Shown here: in pieces, positions 12,021-22,868 of the stretch
Position numbering within the stretch: position 1 is the first letter of the stretch
Layout of the letters: each line of letters starts with the position of its first letter
Assembly (NCBI GenBank): GCA_963921195.1
Contig: OY992538.1
Span: forward strand, 81,058,093 to 81,122,092
Reading direction: 5' to 3'
DNA: 64,000 nt
Source: Pegoplata infirma
Lineage: Eukaryota > Arthropoda > Insecta > Diptera > Anthomyiidae
Notes under the pieces: generated by a model
Seen by the model: only the letters and a program-made list of their open reading frames with translations
What the model was told of the DNA's origin: nothing
Databases searched by the model: none
Translations under genes and position numbers: made by a program

Positions 12021-12840
12021 ATAATTTTAAGTGCATATTTTTGTAGTTTATATGTGCAAATTTAAGTTTTTTAGTTTTTCTGAATAACAATCAAAAATGT
12101 GTTTGATTAAAGTTTCCCATTTGTCGATTATGTCTTCTAAAATTTAATTTAATCAAATTCAATATTTTAAATTTTCTATTGTTGACTTACAAAAATTTCT
12201 TTTGTAATTAAATTTTTCATTGATTAAACTCTGACATGAACTGGCAATATGCATAATATAAACATAAACATGCATATAAGTAAATATAATTTTATGATTG
12301 CATACAAATTTTTGTTTGTATTTTACAATCATGAACTAAAATTTGCATTTATATTGATTTTACTAACAACAGTTAAAATGGAAAACTAAAAAAAAAAAAT
12401 TAAACAAATAAAAATCTCAATAAACTTCATAAATTTTATTATTTCCTATGGAAAATTTTTATAAGCAGAATCAAAAACAATAATGAAAGGTCATAAAAGA
12501 CTTATGGATGGTGATTAGTGTGGTTAGAAGAATGAAAATATGACATGAACCACAAACAAATGTACAACAGAAGTGGGTACCAAAAGGAGTTTGTGTTTCA
12601 ATATTTTGGATATTTACAAACTTTAGAACAAAGTCAAAAAACTAAGAAACATTTTTACTAAATTAGAAAAATTTTAAAAAAATTTAGATAAAATTTCAAC
12701 AATTTCGTAATATTTAGAAAAGGTCGAACAATTCCAAAAAACTCAGACAAATTTAGAAAAAATAAAAAATGTTTGCCAAACTTAACAAAAATTAAAATTT
12801 TTCTTAGCTTCCAGAATTTTTGGAATTCAGTTTTATTTCG
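12021..12840. other. AT-rich stretch without recognised features
   Basis: No gene, TIR pair or tandem repeat seen. From 12600 to 12840 it consists of loosely repeating TTTAGAAAAATT words. Confidence 0.5.
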
Positions 12841-12879
12841 CACGGTGAGCCTCAGCGATGTTTAGGTTGAACTTTAGTG

Positions 12880-14180
12880 TCGACGAAAAGTGTAAGCGCA
12901 GTTCGATTTCTACAAGATTAAATGTCACAAAACTGTTAACAACGAAATCGTAGTTGCTCGCATTCGCGAGATAACGCGAAATTAGTGTTTTTGTATTTTT
13001 TAAAATTTTGACATTGAAGTTTTTTAAATATTTTCCAAAACTGAGTATACAGTTTAACCTGTACTTATTTAAAGGTCACAAAACAGTACACATCAAAATC
13101 CTATCTTCTTTAGTTCGCGAGAAATCGAGAAATTAAAGTTTTGCTGTTTTTGTTTTCGTTTTTTATCTTAAGATAGGTTTCTTTAAAATTTCGTAAAAAC
13201 ATGGTATGCAGTTTTACATGTGCTGGATCAAAAGTCACACAGCGGTTGACATCGAAATTGTAGGTATTAAATTTCGGGAGATATCGCGTAATTATATATA
13301 TTTTTTTTTATTATTTATTTATATTTTAAAACCGGTTCTTTAGAAATAATAAAAAAAGTGGTATGCAGTTTGATTTGAGCATGTTGGAAGAAATTACAAC
13401 TGCCCACAAAAAAATTATAGCTGCTCACTTTCGCGAGAAATAGCGGAAAACAGCTTTTTCGGGGTATTTCTTGTATTGATTAATAAAAGAAGTTTCTTTA
13501 ACATTGTTGAAAAACACGAAATGCAGTTTGATTTGCTATTGATTAAAGGTGATAAAGCTGTTAACATTTAAATTCTAGCTGCTCAATTCTTTGAGATATC
13601 GCTAAAAAATTCGCTAAACTACTATTTATTAATTATTTGTGTATTTTTTGGTCTGTAAAAACATTTACTTCAATTAACGACAAAAATGTGGTATGCAGTT
13701 TGATTTCGAGGCTATTAAAGTTGACAAAACTGCAAGCATAAAAATTATAAATGATCAGTTTCCCGAGAAATTGCAAAATTACTGTTCAAGCTTTTATATT
13801 AATTAATTAATTTATTTTTTCTTTAGTGTCTAAAATAAAGGAAAAAAGTCCAGAAATGACAAATATATTGTATGTAGTTTAAATTGTATGTGGTTAAAGG
13901 TGTTAAAACTGCTCAAATCAATATCTTGACTGCGAATTTAAGCGAAAAATAAAATTTTTTCCAATTTTTTTTTTTTTTAATTTGCGATTTTTCGCGAGAT
14001 TGAGAAGATATGATTTCGATGTTAACTGTTTTGTGACCTGTAAATAAATACAATTAAATCAACATACTCAGTTTTTGAAGATATAAAAAAAACTTCATTG
14101 TCAAAATTCTAGAAAATACAAAAACACTTATTTCGCGATATCTTGCGAATGCGAGCAGCTACGATTTCGCTGTTAACAGT
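12880..14180. repeat. Diverged ~157-180 bp tandem monomers
   Basis: The phrase TATGCAGTTTGATTT or variants recurs near 13050, 13208, 13365, 13522, 13694 and 13874 (spacings about 157, 157, 157, 172, 180). Each is followed by AAAACTG-like and CGCGAGAAAT-like words. The terminal units face each other. Confidence 0.75.
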
Positions 14181-14262
14181 TTTGTTAAATTTAATCAAGT
14201 AGAAATCTTATTGCGTTTACACTTTTCGTCGACACTAAAGTTGAACCTAAACATCGCTGAGG

Positions 14263-14562
14263 CACAGACTAATACAGACTCGACAAATATGACAGGTGTC
14301 AAAAAAGTATTTTTTAACCATATGGTTAATGTTTTCAAATTATTCTACGAATTAGGTTAGAAAGAGAAAACTGATATGACGCGCCATAAGAAAAATGGAT
14401 GCCAGATCGGTTTTTGTTGTCTCACTCACTCCTAAGTCGTAGAAAGTGTTGCCATGTTAGCGTAAAACGGACTAAAAACCGCTGTGTTTTCTCCTAAAAT
14501 CGCTTAGTTTTTCCCCATTTTTTCTTGTAAAACTCTACTGTCGAGTCTGTATTTAGTCTGTG
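14263..14562. mobile_element. 300 bp MITE, CACAGACTAA TIRs
   Basis: CACAGACTAATACAGACTCG at the left is mirrored by CGAGTCTGTATTTAGTCTGTG at the right with one indel. It is flanked by a 7-bp duplication GCTGAGG (14256-14262, 14563-14569). The opposite arm of the host palindrome (12843-12860) shows the uninterrupted site. Confidence 0.85.
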
Positions 14563-14578
14563 GCTGAGGTTCACCGTG

Positions 14579-15426
14579 TTCGGGTGTGCCGAAAAATGTA
14601 CAAATTATATATGTAGGTACAATTTGCGGACTTTTCTTGTAAATTACAGAAAAACCCAATGATAGAATTCATTTCTGATGGCGAAATCGAATTCAGGAGG
14701 TCAAATACATAAAAATTTGTGGATCTGGTTTCTGTGTCAGAACCTTTTTATATTTTTGTGGGGCTATGTTATCTTTTCCCCTCCCGTTGTTCCACGCCTG
14801 TTACCATTCTGTTCTATTTGCTAGAACTCCTGTATATTCATAAATAATTGAAATTTTTTATATTTCATTTTCATTGCTTGTCTTTGTCTATTTTATATGC
14901 AAAGTAGAGTAGAAAAGGGTGCACTTACTTGATTTTTGCATTGAGTTTTACTTACAATAGTTTTACTACATTAAGAACTTAATTTAAGTTTTCTATTTCC
15001 TTATTGTTGACATAAACCCTACTGTTGTACTTCCTAAATGAATTTAGTTTGGTTTTTGGTGAACTTAGAAAATTGATGGTTTGTACATTAGGGCGGAGCA
15101 AATTTAGCTTTTTTTTCGAATTATAAATCGTCGGTTCGGAAAAGTTTTCTTTGCGAGTCAATATTATCACAAAAAAATATTGGACCAGTAGTGCAATGTA
15201 TTAGGGTTCCTTTTTTAACTTGAAAATCGGAAAATTCCGAACAATGTGAAAACATTTTGTTCTTGCATTTTTTTTGAGCTTAAAATATTTGTTTATATTC
15301 GGACATTACTGAAAAAGTGTTTTTATAGTAAATCATTTTTTTTTGTCTGTAATTTTTTTTTTCTTTCTTCATATTTTTTTTAGTAAAAAAATAAACCCAA
15401 ACCATGGCCCTAAAGGACCAATATTT
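14579..15426. other. AT-rich stretch without recognised features
   Basis: No coding frame with recognisable content and no TIR pair. It ends where repeat B begins. Confidence 0.5.
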
Positions 15427-15761
15427 TTATACCCTCCACTTAGTGATTGAGGGTATATATAAGTTTGTCATTCCGTTTGTAACTCATCGAATTATCGATC
15501 TGGGACCCCATAAAGTATATATATTCATGATGCCCGATCGATTTTAAGACATTCTAGCGAAGTCCGTCTGTCCGTCTGTCTGTCTGTGGAAAATGCTGTC
15601 ACGGACAAAATATTGCACAGAGATGACTGAAGCTTAACATATTTATTGGAAGTTCTCCCGAGAAGTTTGGTATTGCACTTGACCGATATCGGTTCAGCGG
15701 TTCAAAAGTTATGATCGAAAATGTAAGCACACCTCAAAAATTTCAGTACATTCAACATAAC
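15427..15761 (+). mobile_element. CCCTCCAC-family copy B, 5' part
   Basis: Starts TATACCCTCCACTTAGTGA, followed by TTTGTCATTCCGTTTGTAAC, CCCATAAAGTATATATATTC and a short CCGTCTGTCTGTCTG run. It is interrupted by the hAT at 15762-19124, with AACATAAC at the junction (15754-15761), and resumes at 19133. Confidence 0.85.
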
Positions 15762-16593
15762 TAGAGTTTTTCACGGGAATTCCCGTAAATTTTCGATGCC
15801 GAAATCCCGGGAAATGCCGAAATCCCGGGAATTCCCGGGAATTTTGATTTCTTTGAAATTGTTGTTTTTTCGACTTCAATTGATTATTTTGTATGTGACT
15901 TTTTAGAGATTTTAGTAAAATTCTTGATTATTAATGGCAGAAACGTACGCAGGGACCAGGTGGGCTTAAAAAGTATTCCAAGAGACCCCTTCTAAGTTAG
16001 ATCTAAATCTTCGAAAGGATATAATTATCAGAACCTGATCCTTTTTTTTAGAAGCTGAAAAATTTTCTTTTTGTTTCTATAGAAAATATTTATGTCTCCG
16101 GACATGATTCTTTTTAAATAGATAAATTGATATAAAATTTGTGCAAGGAACGACTCTGAAATAAAAAAGTTTTGCTTTCTGCTTCTGCTTTCTAAAAGAA
16201 AGCAGAATTTTAAAATTTTTTTAATAACTTTTTGAGGTAAATTTTCTTATAATATCATTTCTCTGAAACACTTACATTCAGTTTCAGAGACATAATTGAG
16301 AAATTCCTCTGAATCAGGAATCACGAATACATGTATTTTTTTTTTTTTAAAATACATGTATTTTGAAAGGTAATTTTAAAAAGTGCTCTTTTACCACCAG
16401 TGCCAGGGCTGGCAAGTAAGACTCTGAATACCACTATTGTGTTTTAAAGGCAAAACTTTGAAAACCAATTGTAATAATTAACTGAGATGAATAAGAATAA
16501 ATGATTAATTATTATTATTAAAACAGATTCAGTTAGGTAAAGGAACATATTCCCTTAAAAATACTTTTTAAAAGACTTCGACATATTTGGACC

Positions 16594-16786
16594 GTTTTTT
16601 ATACCCTCCACTCTAGTGATAGAGGGTATATATAAGTTTGTCATTCCGTTTGTAACACCTCGAAATATTGGTCTAGGACCCCATAAAGTATATATATTCA
16701 TGATCCTCGATCGATTTTAAGACGATCTAGCGATGTCCGTCCGTCCGTCCGTCCGTCCGTCCGTCCGTCCGTCCGTCCGTCTGTCC

Positions 16787-16824
<38 letters not shown>

Positions 16825-17271
16825 TGAAAACACGCTAACTTTTGAAAGACTTTACGGAGGCTCCTGAAGTTTGGCATATATGTTGGACATTTACCTGGTC
16901 AGTTTGGTATTGCAATCCAGCGAAATCGGTCCAGTGGTTCAAAAGTTATAAGCAAGTGAGTGAATTTCGGCAAGGGATTTTCTGGAATTTACTAGATAAA
17001 ACACACTGTAACTTTCGAACGGCAATTCTGAGGGTGCTGAAGTGTGGCATATATATTTACCGTTCCTCTGGTCCGGTTCGTTTTAAATTTCAGCCAAATC
17101 GGTCCGGCGGTTCAAAAGTTATTAGCAAAACCGTAAATTTCAGATTAGTTCACCTTAAATTCACGTGTTGAAAACCCGTTAAACATGTTTTAAAAACATT
17201 TGTAAGTCAGAAAAATATTTTAAAAGGTTTTTTTTGTCACACAAAAATATTTTTACACTAAACCAAAAAAA
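16594..17271 (+). mobile_element. CCCTCCAC-family copy C, 5' part
   Basis: Starts TTTTTTATACCCTCCACTCT inside the hAT. It has a (GTCC)n then (GTCT)n run at about 16735-16824, two CGGTCCAGTGG-type blocks and TTCACGTGTTGAAAACCCG. It is interrupted at TACACTAAACCAAAAAAAA by copy D. The sequence picks up at 18305 (TACACTTAAAA), matching the undisturbed unit near 18631. Confidence 0.85.
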
Positions 17272-18304
17272 AACAAGTAGAAAAGCTAAATTCGACTTTG
17301 CCGAATCTATGAATACCCTCCACAATGCATTTTTTTTAAAGGGTAGTACATTTTTTAACGCGAAAAAATTAACAATTTTGATTAGAAATATTTTATTTTG
17401 AGTAAAAAACTCTTTTTTTTTTGTCATTTAAAAAAAAAAATAACAAAATTTTTTTTTTGAGTGTAAAATTTTTTTTGAGTGTAATGTTTTTTTTCTGTAA
17501 AAATATTTCTGAGTGAATGCACGTAAGTATGTACACAAAATATTGTCATTTTTGTAAAAAAAAAACAAATTTTTTTTTTGAGTGTAAATTTTTTTTTGAG
17601 TGTAAAATTTTTTTTGAGTGTAAAATTTTTTTCGAGAGTAATTTTTAAGTTACCAATTCTTTTAAAACTAAACAAGTTTAAAAAGCATTGCTTTAAAATT
17701 AAACAAGTTTAAAAAGCATTGTTTAGTTACCACCAATGCTTTTAAAACTGGTTAAAACACGTGGCATTTTAGATGATCCTAATCTGAAATTCAGGGTTTC
17801 GCTTATAACTTTTGAACCACTAGACCGATTGAGCTGAAATTTAAAACCAAACAGATCCGGGGAACGGCAAAGATACATGCCAAGCTTCAGTAGTCTCATT
17901 ATTGTCTTTCGAAAGTTATCGTGTTTTTTATCTCGTAAATTCGTGAAACACCCTTGCCGAAATTTACTCTTTTGCTCATAACTTTTGAACCACTGGACCG
18001 ATTTGGCTGGATTGCAATACCAACCTGACCAGGTAAATGGCAAACATATATGCCAAACTTCAGTAGCCTCTGTAAAGTCTTTCAAAAGTTAGCGTGTTTT
18101 CTACGGACGGACAGACAGACAGACAGACGGACGGACGGACGGACGGACGGACGGACGGACGGACATCGCTAGATCGACTTAAAATCGATCGAGGATCATA
18201 AATATATATACTTTATGGGGTCCTAGACCAATATTTCGATGTGTTACAAACGGAATGACAAACTTATATATACCCTCTATCACTAGAGTGGAGGGTATAA
18301 AAAA
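17272..18304 (-). mobile_element. CCCTCCAC-family copy D, complete, inserted in copy C
   Basis: Reading minus, it runs from TTTTTTATACCCTCCACTCT near 18304 through (GTCC)n at 18100-18165 to GGAGGGTATTCATAGATTCG and CTACTTGTTTTTTT at 17272. Both family ends are present (1033 bp), in opposite orientation to its host. Near the 3' end is a small hairpin, ATTCGGC/GTCGAAT. Confidence 0.85.
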
Positions 18305-18790
18305 TACACTTAAAAAAAAAGTTTACACTCAAAAAAAATTTTACACTCAAAAAAAAAAAAAATTGGTAAATTATTTTTTTTTTTTTTCAAAAATTAACAA
18401 AAAAAGTTTTTTTACACTAAAACAAAAAAAAAAATACACTCAAAAAAAATTTTACACTCAAAAAAAAAAATTTGTATTTTTTTTTTTTTAATAAAAAAAA
18501 GTTTTTTTACAGAAAATAAAATATTTCTAACCAAAAAAAAGTTTACACTTAAAAAAAAATTTTACACTCAAAAAAAAAATTGGTAAATTATTTTTTTTTA
18601 TTTTTCAAAAACTAACAAAAAAAGTTTTTTTACACTAAACCAAAAAAAAAATACACTCAAAAAAAATTTTACACTCAAAAAAAAAATTAGTAATTTTTTT
18701 TTTTTTCAAAAATTAATAAAAAAAGTTTTTTTACAGAAAGTAAAACATTTCTAACCAAAAATGTTATTTTTTTCACGTTAGAAAATTTAC
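18305..18790 (+). repeat. Family-internal ACACTCAAAA array, ~218 bp higher-order unit
   Basis: ACACTCAAAAAAAATTTT words with a longer period: the TTTTTTACACTAAA junction recurs near 18413 and 18631. Alternate subunits carry ACAGAAAATAAAATATTTC. The same array occurs inverted at 1-275 and 17400-17640, and as a remnant at 21970-22040. Confidence 0.75.
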
Positions 18791-18871
18791 TATCACTTAA
18801 AAAGGGCATTGTGGAGGGTATTCATAGATTCGGCCAAGTCGAATTTATCTTTTCTACTTGTTTTTTATAAA
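18305..18871 (+). mobile_element. CCCTCCAC-family copy C, 3' part
   Basis: Continuation of copy C after copy D: the internal AT-rich array, then TTGTGGAGGGTATTCATAG, the GATTCGGCC/GTCGAAT hairpin and the CTACTTGTTTTTT terminus. Confidence 0.85.
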
Positions 18872-19132
18872 AACTGTTTAACAAAAATTGTTATTTTTTT
18901 CTAGAAACTTATTTTTTTTGTTTGTTTTAGAGGTACTAAATAAGATTTTTATGTTGGTAATAAACATTATAAATACTGTAATCGCATTCATAAGGTTTTT
19001 ATACATTTTTTTGACAAAAAATTTGGGTTTTTAGTTTTTGCGGGAATTCCCGGGATCCCGGGAAATTTGAAAATGGATCCCGCTTTCCCGGGAAATGAAA
19101 AAGTCCGGGAAAAGAAAAACTCTAAACATAAC

Positions 19133-19391
19133 CTAAAAATACAAAATGCTTTAATTCGGCTTCTGGTTGACATATGTGAACATAATTGAACACCAAATGG
19201 TATTTAAACAAATACAAACAAAAGAAAAAAATCGCGGATTTTTTTACCAACATTTTTTTTCGCGGAAACTTTTTAAAAAAAAAAAAATTTTCAAAAGTAA
19301 TTTCCTTTTAAACAAAGTTTTTTGCAATAATTGTGGAGGGTATCACTACATTCGGCAGGCCGAATTTAACTTTTTACTTGTTTTTTAATTA
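19133..19391 (+). mobile_element. CCCTCCAC-family copy B, 3' part
   Basis: Resumes after the hAT with CTAAAAATACAAAATGC and ends TTGTGGAGGGTATCACTAC, ATTCGGCAGGCCGAATTTAA, then TTTACTTGTTTTTT. Together with 15427-15761 it forms one complete short copy. Confidence 0.8.
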
Positions 19392-19775
19392 TCAAGAATC
19401 CACTGCGCAGAAAATAATATCGTATGTTTTATTTTAATTCAATATTATTTAAATTTTTAATTAATATAACTAATTGTTTAATTAAATATTTAACTTTATT
19501 TTAATTAACATTTTAATTGTTTTTAAATTTAATATATTATTTAATTTATATAAGTAATTGTTTAATTAAATCTTTAGCTTTACTTATTTATTTTTGTTTT
19601 GTTTTCCGTGTGTGTGCGAGTGTGTTTTTCTCTTGCATTGTATAAAAAAAATACATAAGTACAGTTTGTTGAAAGTTTTTTTATTTCTCATATAGTTTTT
19701 TGAATTCTCGTTTTGTTTATAGTTTTATGTATATATACATATATGTATAATACATATATGTATTAGAGTTTGATG
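19392..19775. other. AT-rich spacer
   Basis: TTTAATTAAATATTTAAC-like words, then TATATACATATATG palindromic runs. No gene. Confidence 0.55.
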
Positions 19776-20320
19776 ACTATGCCATCATCTGTTTATCAGG
19801 TATCATCATTTTCTTAGAGGATTTAGGGGAGCTAAAAAGAATGCCGGTATTTTTTTGGAAAAATTTTCCCTCCTTGGAGTGGTTCAATACATCTGAAAAC
19901 GCGGATTTTGAGCTAGTTTTTCTGCAGAGAAAAAACGGCTGAATATATTGCAAATCTGAATTCACCAGTCGATTCTATAGCAAAAATTTTTGAACTTTTA
20001 AAAAAAGTTCCAATAACAGGGGGCGGAAAAATCGATTTAAAAAAAAAAAATAATTATTTTTTTAGTCGTGCATGATAAAGAGGCAGTGTTTGCTAAGAAA
20101 ACTGATACAAAAAGCACCTTTCTATCACAACCCATTAAGAAGTTAAAAGGCTTCAAAGTTTTTTTCTAACGACAAAATTGCAAAAACACTGACCGAAATT
20201 TGAACAGTTTTTGGATGGGTCAGCGGTTTAAACACTCGTTTTCGAGGAAATTGAGGTCGAAGTTCATAAAAAAACGCATTTTTGTGAATTATTGTGAGCA
20301 TTTTTTGTGATATTTTTGGA
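19776..20320 (-). repeat. Second copy of the 10857-11580 repeat, inverted
   Basis: 19780-20010 read on the minus strand matches 11330-11580, sharing AGAATCGACTGGTGAA, TCTCTGCAGAAAAA, CCAAGGAGGGAAAA-type words and CTCCCCTAAATCC. 20200-20320 shares GAAGTTCATAAAAAA and TTTTTGTGAAT with 10940-11000 in the other orientation, so the copy is rearranged. Frames here contain stops. Confidence 0.6.
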
Positions 20321-20329
20321 TGAGGAAGG

Positions 20330-20680
20330 GGTATTATACATTTTTTGTAGTCATATTCGGTTTTAACTGTCCAAAAACACCGAAATCCATATACATATTG
20401 ATTTTTTATAAACACTCAAAATTCATCCCCCTTCAGGGTGTTGTAGGGGCGTGCTAGGGGTTGAGGGAATGGTCACATAATTTTTTTGTTGTCATTTTAG
20501 CTGCCAAAAAAACATAAAAGTACACATTAATTTTAAGTTTCTATGAGAATTAAAAGTCAATCCTCCGGGGGGTTATAGGGGGCCGTAGGGGAAAAACTGG
20601 CAATTGAAATGATTTTTTATGGTCATATTCGGATTCAGCGACCCAAAAACCTAGAAATAACTGGGTCTACCCTCTGGGTC
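20330..20680 (+). repeat. Diverged ~125 bp tandem monomers
   Basis: A phrase TTTTTTGTAGTCATATTCGG / TTTTTTTGTTGTCATTTTAG / TTTTTTATGGTCATATTCGG recurs three times. Each is followed by CCAAAAACAC/CCAAAAAAAC/CCAAAAACCT, and the first two by GTTGTAGGGGCG or GTTATAGGGGGC. Confidence 0.6.
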
Positions 20681-20943
20681 TGGCCACTTTTTTTTTTGTA
20701 TGCCTGTGTAATTCTTATGTTTTAAGTATATTCTTGCATTAAGTTGGCAGTACCACAACTGCAATTTTCTCTTACCTTATTTCAAATTCTAATCCTCTTA
20801 CGTTAGTTTGTAAGGATTTTCTATATTTAATATGTTTTTTATGGCAAAATTTTCAAAATACCAAAGGTTCAATGAAACATTGGATTATAACTTATTGTTT
20901 TTGTTTGAACAAATAAAAAAGATAATAACTTAAATCAGAAGAT

Positions 20944-20995
20944 TACACTGCTAAACATCAAAAATGCGACTGGGACGCGAACTAATACACTTGAT
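20944..20995 (+). mobile_element. Truncated end of the 5186-5928 family
   Basis: ACACTGCTAAACATC followed by AATGCGACTGGGACGCGA matches the terminus of the CACTA-like element at 5186-5928. It stops where the CACTGTG fragment begins. Confidence 0.65.
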
Positions 20996-21110
20996 TACAC
21001 TGTGCTACACAAAATAATGTAGGGGTTGTTCTTATATAAAAACTCGAGTTATTTGGAGTCCATAGAGTACGGAAATACTCATAGTTTTTCTCGATCACTT
21101 ACTATGTACG
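20994..21110 (+). mobile_element. Single truncated arm of the 734-3852 palindrome family
   Basis: ACACTGTGCTACACAAAATA, then GGAGTCCATAGAGTAC and ACTCATAGTTTTTCTCGATC match the first ~110 bases of the palindrome arm. No opposite end is found nearby. Confidence 0.7.
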
Positions 21111-21830
21111 ATCAAGAAATTTTTTTTAACAAAAAAATCTAAAAATTTTCTTCCCTTTATCCTTTCATAGAGCTTGCGACAATCTTTTATGTAAAGCTGA
21201 ATTGGGCAAAATCCGATCATTTTAACCCGTGGTGCCCTTTCATCAAAGTTTAGCTTATTTACAAAATGTTCACCAAAAGCTCTAAACGTTGATCAAAGGG
21301 CGCCATTGCACTTTGGCCGAATTTTCAATTTTGGCGGCAAAAAGTAAAATTTTCAAGTATAGATTTTAAAAAATTTTTTGATTGTGTTCAATTCCCAATA
21401 TATTGGTAGGAAAAAATTTAAAAAAGTTATGATAGTTGGCAACACTGTCGATGTGTAAACAGCTGCTAATGTATACAGTTTTTATAACCCGTGTTGCAAG
21501 TTGTAAAGCAACCAAATTTTAATAAATCTATATATTTTTTTTTAAATATATTTTGGTTAAAAAAAATGTTGTGAATATGAATTTTAATACTCGAGGGGAG
21601 TATTTTTACGAATTCTTAACATATTTGGGAAAAAAATTTTATTTCGTAGTTATTTTTGAGTTTTTTTAGGGGAAATTTTTTAAGAAATTGTGAATAGTTT
21701 TATCGTCTTTCGCGGAGTATAACTTAAAATGTTAACAATTGTTAAAACAGTTTTATACATGTAAATCTTCGTAGAAAGCTCAGGTTTTATTGTATATTAA
21801 TATGGTATGCGAACGAGTGCGAAAGAATGA
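21111..21830. other. Unclassified repeat-derived stretch
   Basis: No gene. The words AACCCGTGGTGCCCTTTC and ATCCGATCATTTTAACCC have relatives near 30600-30650 (GGGCACCACGGGTTAAAATG), so part is an old dispersed repeat. Confidence 0.45.
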
Positions 21831-22140
21831 GTTATTAGCAAAAACGTGAATTTTGGATGGTTTTTTTCCGCAAATTCACGTGTTGAAAAACACACTAAAA
21901 ACGCTTTAAAGCTTAGTGGAAAGCTACAAAAATATTTTATAGTGTTTCTTTTAATCAAAAAACTTTTTGTTCTCAAACAAAAAAAAAAATTACACTCAAA
22001 AAAAATTATACACTCAAAAAAATTGTACACTCAAAAATTTTTTGTTTTTTTTATGTTATTAAAAAACGTAATTTCCTCAAAATAATAATATTTTTAATAA
22101 ATTACTATCACTAAAAAAGTGTTTTTCTACTTGAATATGT
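21831..22140 (+). mobile_element. CCCTCCAC-family fragment (middle to 3')
   Basis: TTATTAGCAAAAACGTGAAT and AATTCACGTGTTGAAAA match copy C near 17115-17175. A short ACACTCAAAAAAA array follows and the copy stops before the TACTTGTTT terminus (it ends around TTTTTCTACTTGAATATG). Confidence 0.65.
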
Positions 22141-22159
22141 TTTTCAACAATTGACTACA

Positions 22160-22262
22160 ATTTTTTTTACAATTATTCGGTATTCGGCCATATTCGTCCA
22201 AAAATGTGACCGAAGCCGAAAAATGGCCGAATAGTACTTTTTTGCCTACCGAATATTCGGTC
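22160..22262. repeat. TATTCGG-word remnant related to the hAT at 45717
   Basis: Repeated ATTCGG/CCGAAT words (TATTCGGTATTCGGCC, GGCCGAATAG, CCGAATATTCGG) as in the subterminal DNA of 45717-46133, but without the GATGTCGCG terminus. Confidence 0.5.
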
Positions 22263-22702
22263 AGACACTTCAAATTATTAAGGAAGATTTTAATTAAATA
22301 CAGTTTTGTGAGCATTATTTTTTTCGAAAATCCCCCTTATGGGCGGGCCACTAGAAAAAGGGGGCGTGGACCGCCCATTTTTTCTCAAATCAAATATTTT
22401 GACACAAGAACCCTGCATACCAAATTTGGTGAAGCTAGCTTGTCGGGAAATAGTTTTTGCCGCGATTTGGGGTTTTTCGGCCATAGTGCATTGGTTAAAA
22501 TGGTCTGATTTGGTTCAAATTAAGTTTAAATGAAAATTTTTCTCCAACTCTATAAAATAATTAACGGAACCAAAATTATGTTTTTTTTTTTTGATTTCTT
22601 GAACGTAGGAAAAAAACGTTATTTTTGGAAACTTGTTGACAAATTTCAAATGGTGATAACTCGAAAACCGCTCGACCGATTTCAGATATTTTTTGATATT
22701 CG
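22263..22702. other. Non-coding host DNA of the 22705 insertion
   Basis: Several short overlapping frames on both strands, none with recognisable content. It contains the phrase GATAACTCGAAAACCGCTCG then ACCGATTTCAG (see findings) and continues beyond the insertion at 30479. Confidence 0.45.
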
Positions 22703-22868
22703 TACACTCAAAAAAAAAAAACTTGTAAAGTTACCAATAAATCTCGTGATTTTACCAGGCTATTCTCGTAAAATATGACGTACCCGGTGAAAAATGATAC
22801 AAATATGATCATATATGCGTTCATACAGCATCATGTATGTCCATATATGGAGCATATATGGATATATA

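Larger units (their letters stand above)
12841..14578. mobile_element. 1.7 kb palindromic element, CACGGTGA ends
   Basis: The left arm CACGGTGAGCCTCAGCGATG is mirrored at the right by CATCGCTGAGG (14253-14262), a 300 bp MITE, then TTCACCGTG ending at 14578. TTCG flanks both ends (12837-12840, 14579-14582), a 4-bp duplication. The interior is a diverged tandem array whose last units are inverted, giving the palindrome. No coding capacity. A 4-bp TSD with CAC ends recalls Chapaev-type transposons, but the superfamily is only a guess. Confidence 0.75.
15762..19124. mobile_element. hAT-type element, TAGAGTTTTTC TIRs
   Basis: TAGAGTTTTTC at the left and GAAAAACTCTA at the right, flanked by an exact 8-bp duplication AACATAAC (15754-15761, 19125-19132). 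The subterminal regions are full of CCCGGGAATTCCCGGG words, unusually GC-rich for this window. The element's own DNA is 15762-16593 and 18872-19124. The rest is repeats C and D inserted later. No transposase seen. Confidence 0.9.

Noticed and set aside
13000..13960. Host gene exon or intron structure in a region with fewer simple repeats
   Set aside because: The region is a diverged tandem array inside a palindrome, with stops in all frames at unit spacing.
16842..17171. 109- and 120-residue frames at 16842-17171 and 17723-18085 with similar sequence
   Set aside because: They are the same repeat-family body read in copies C and D. The frame is not open in copies A, B or E.
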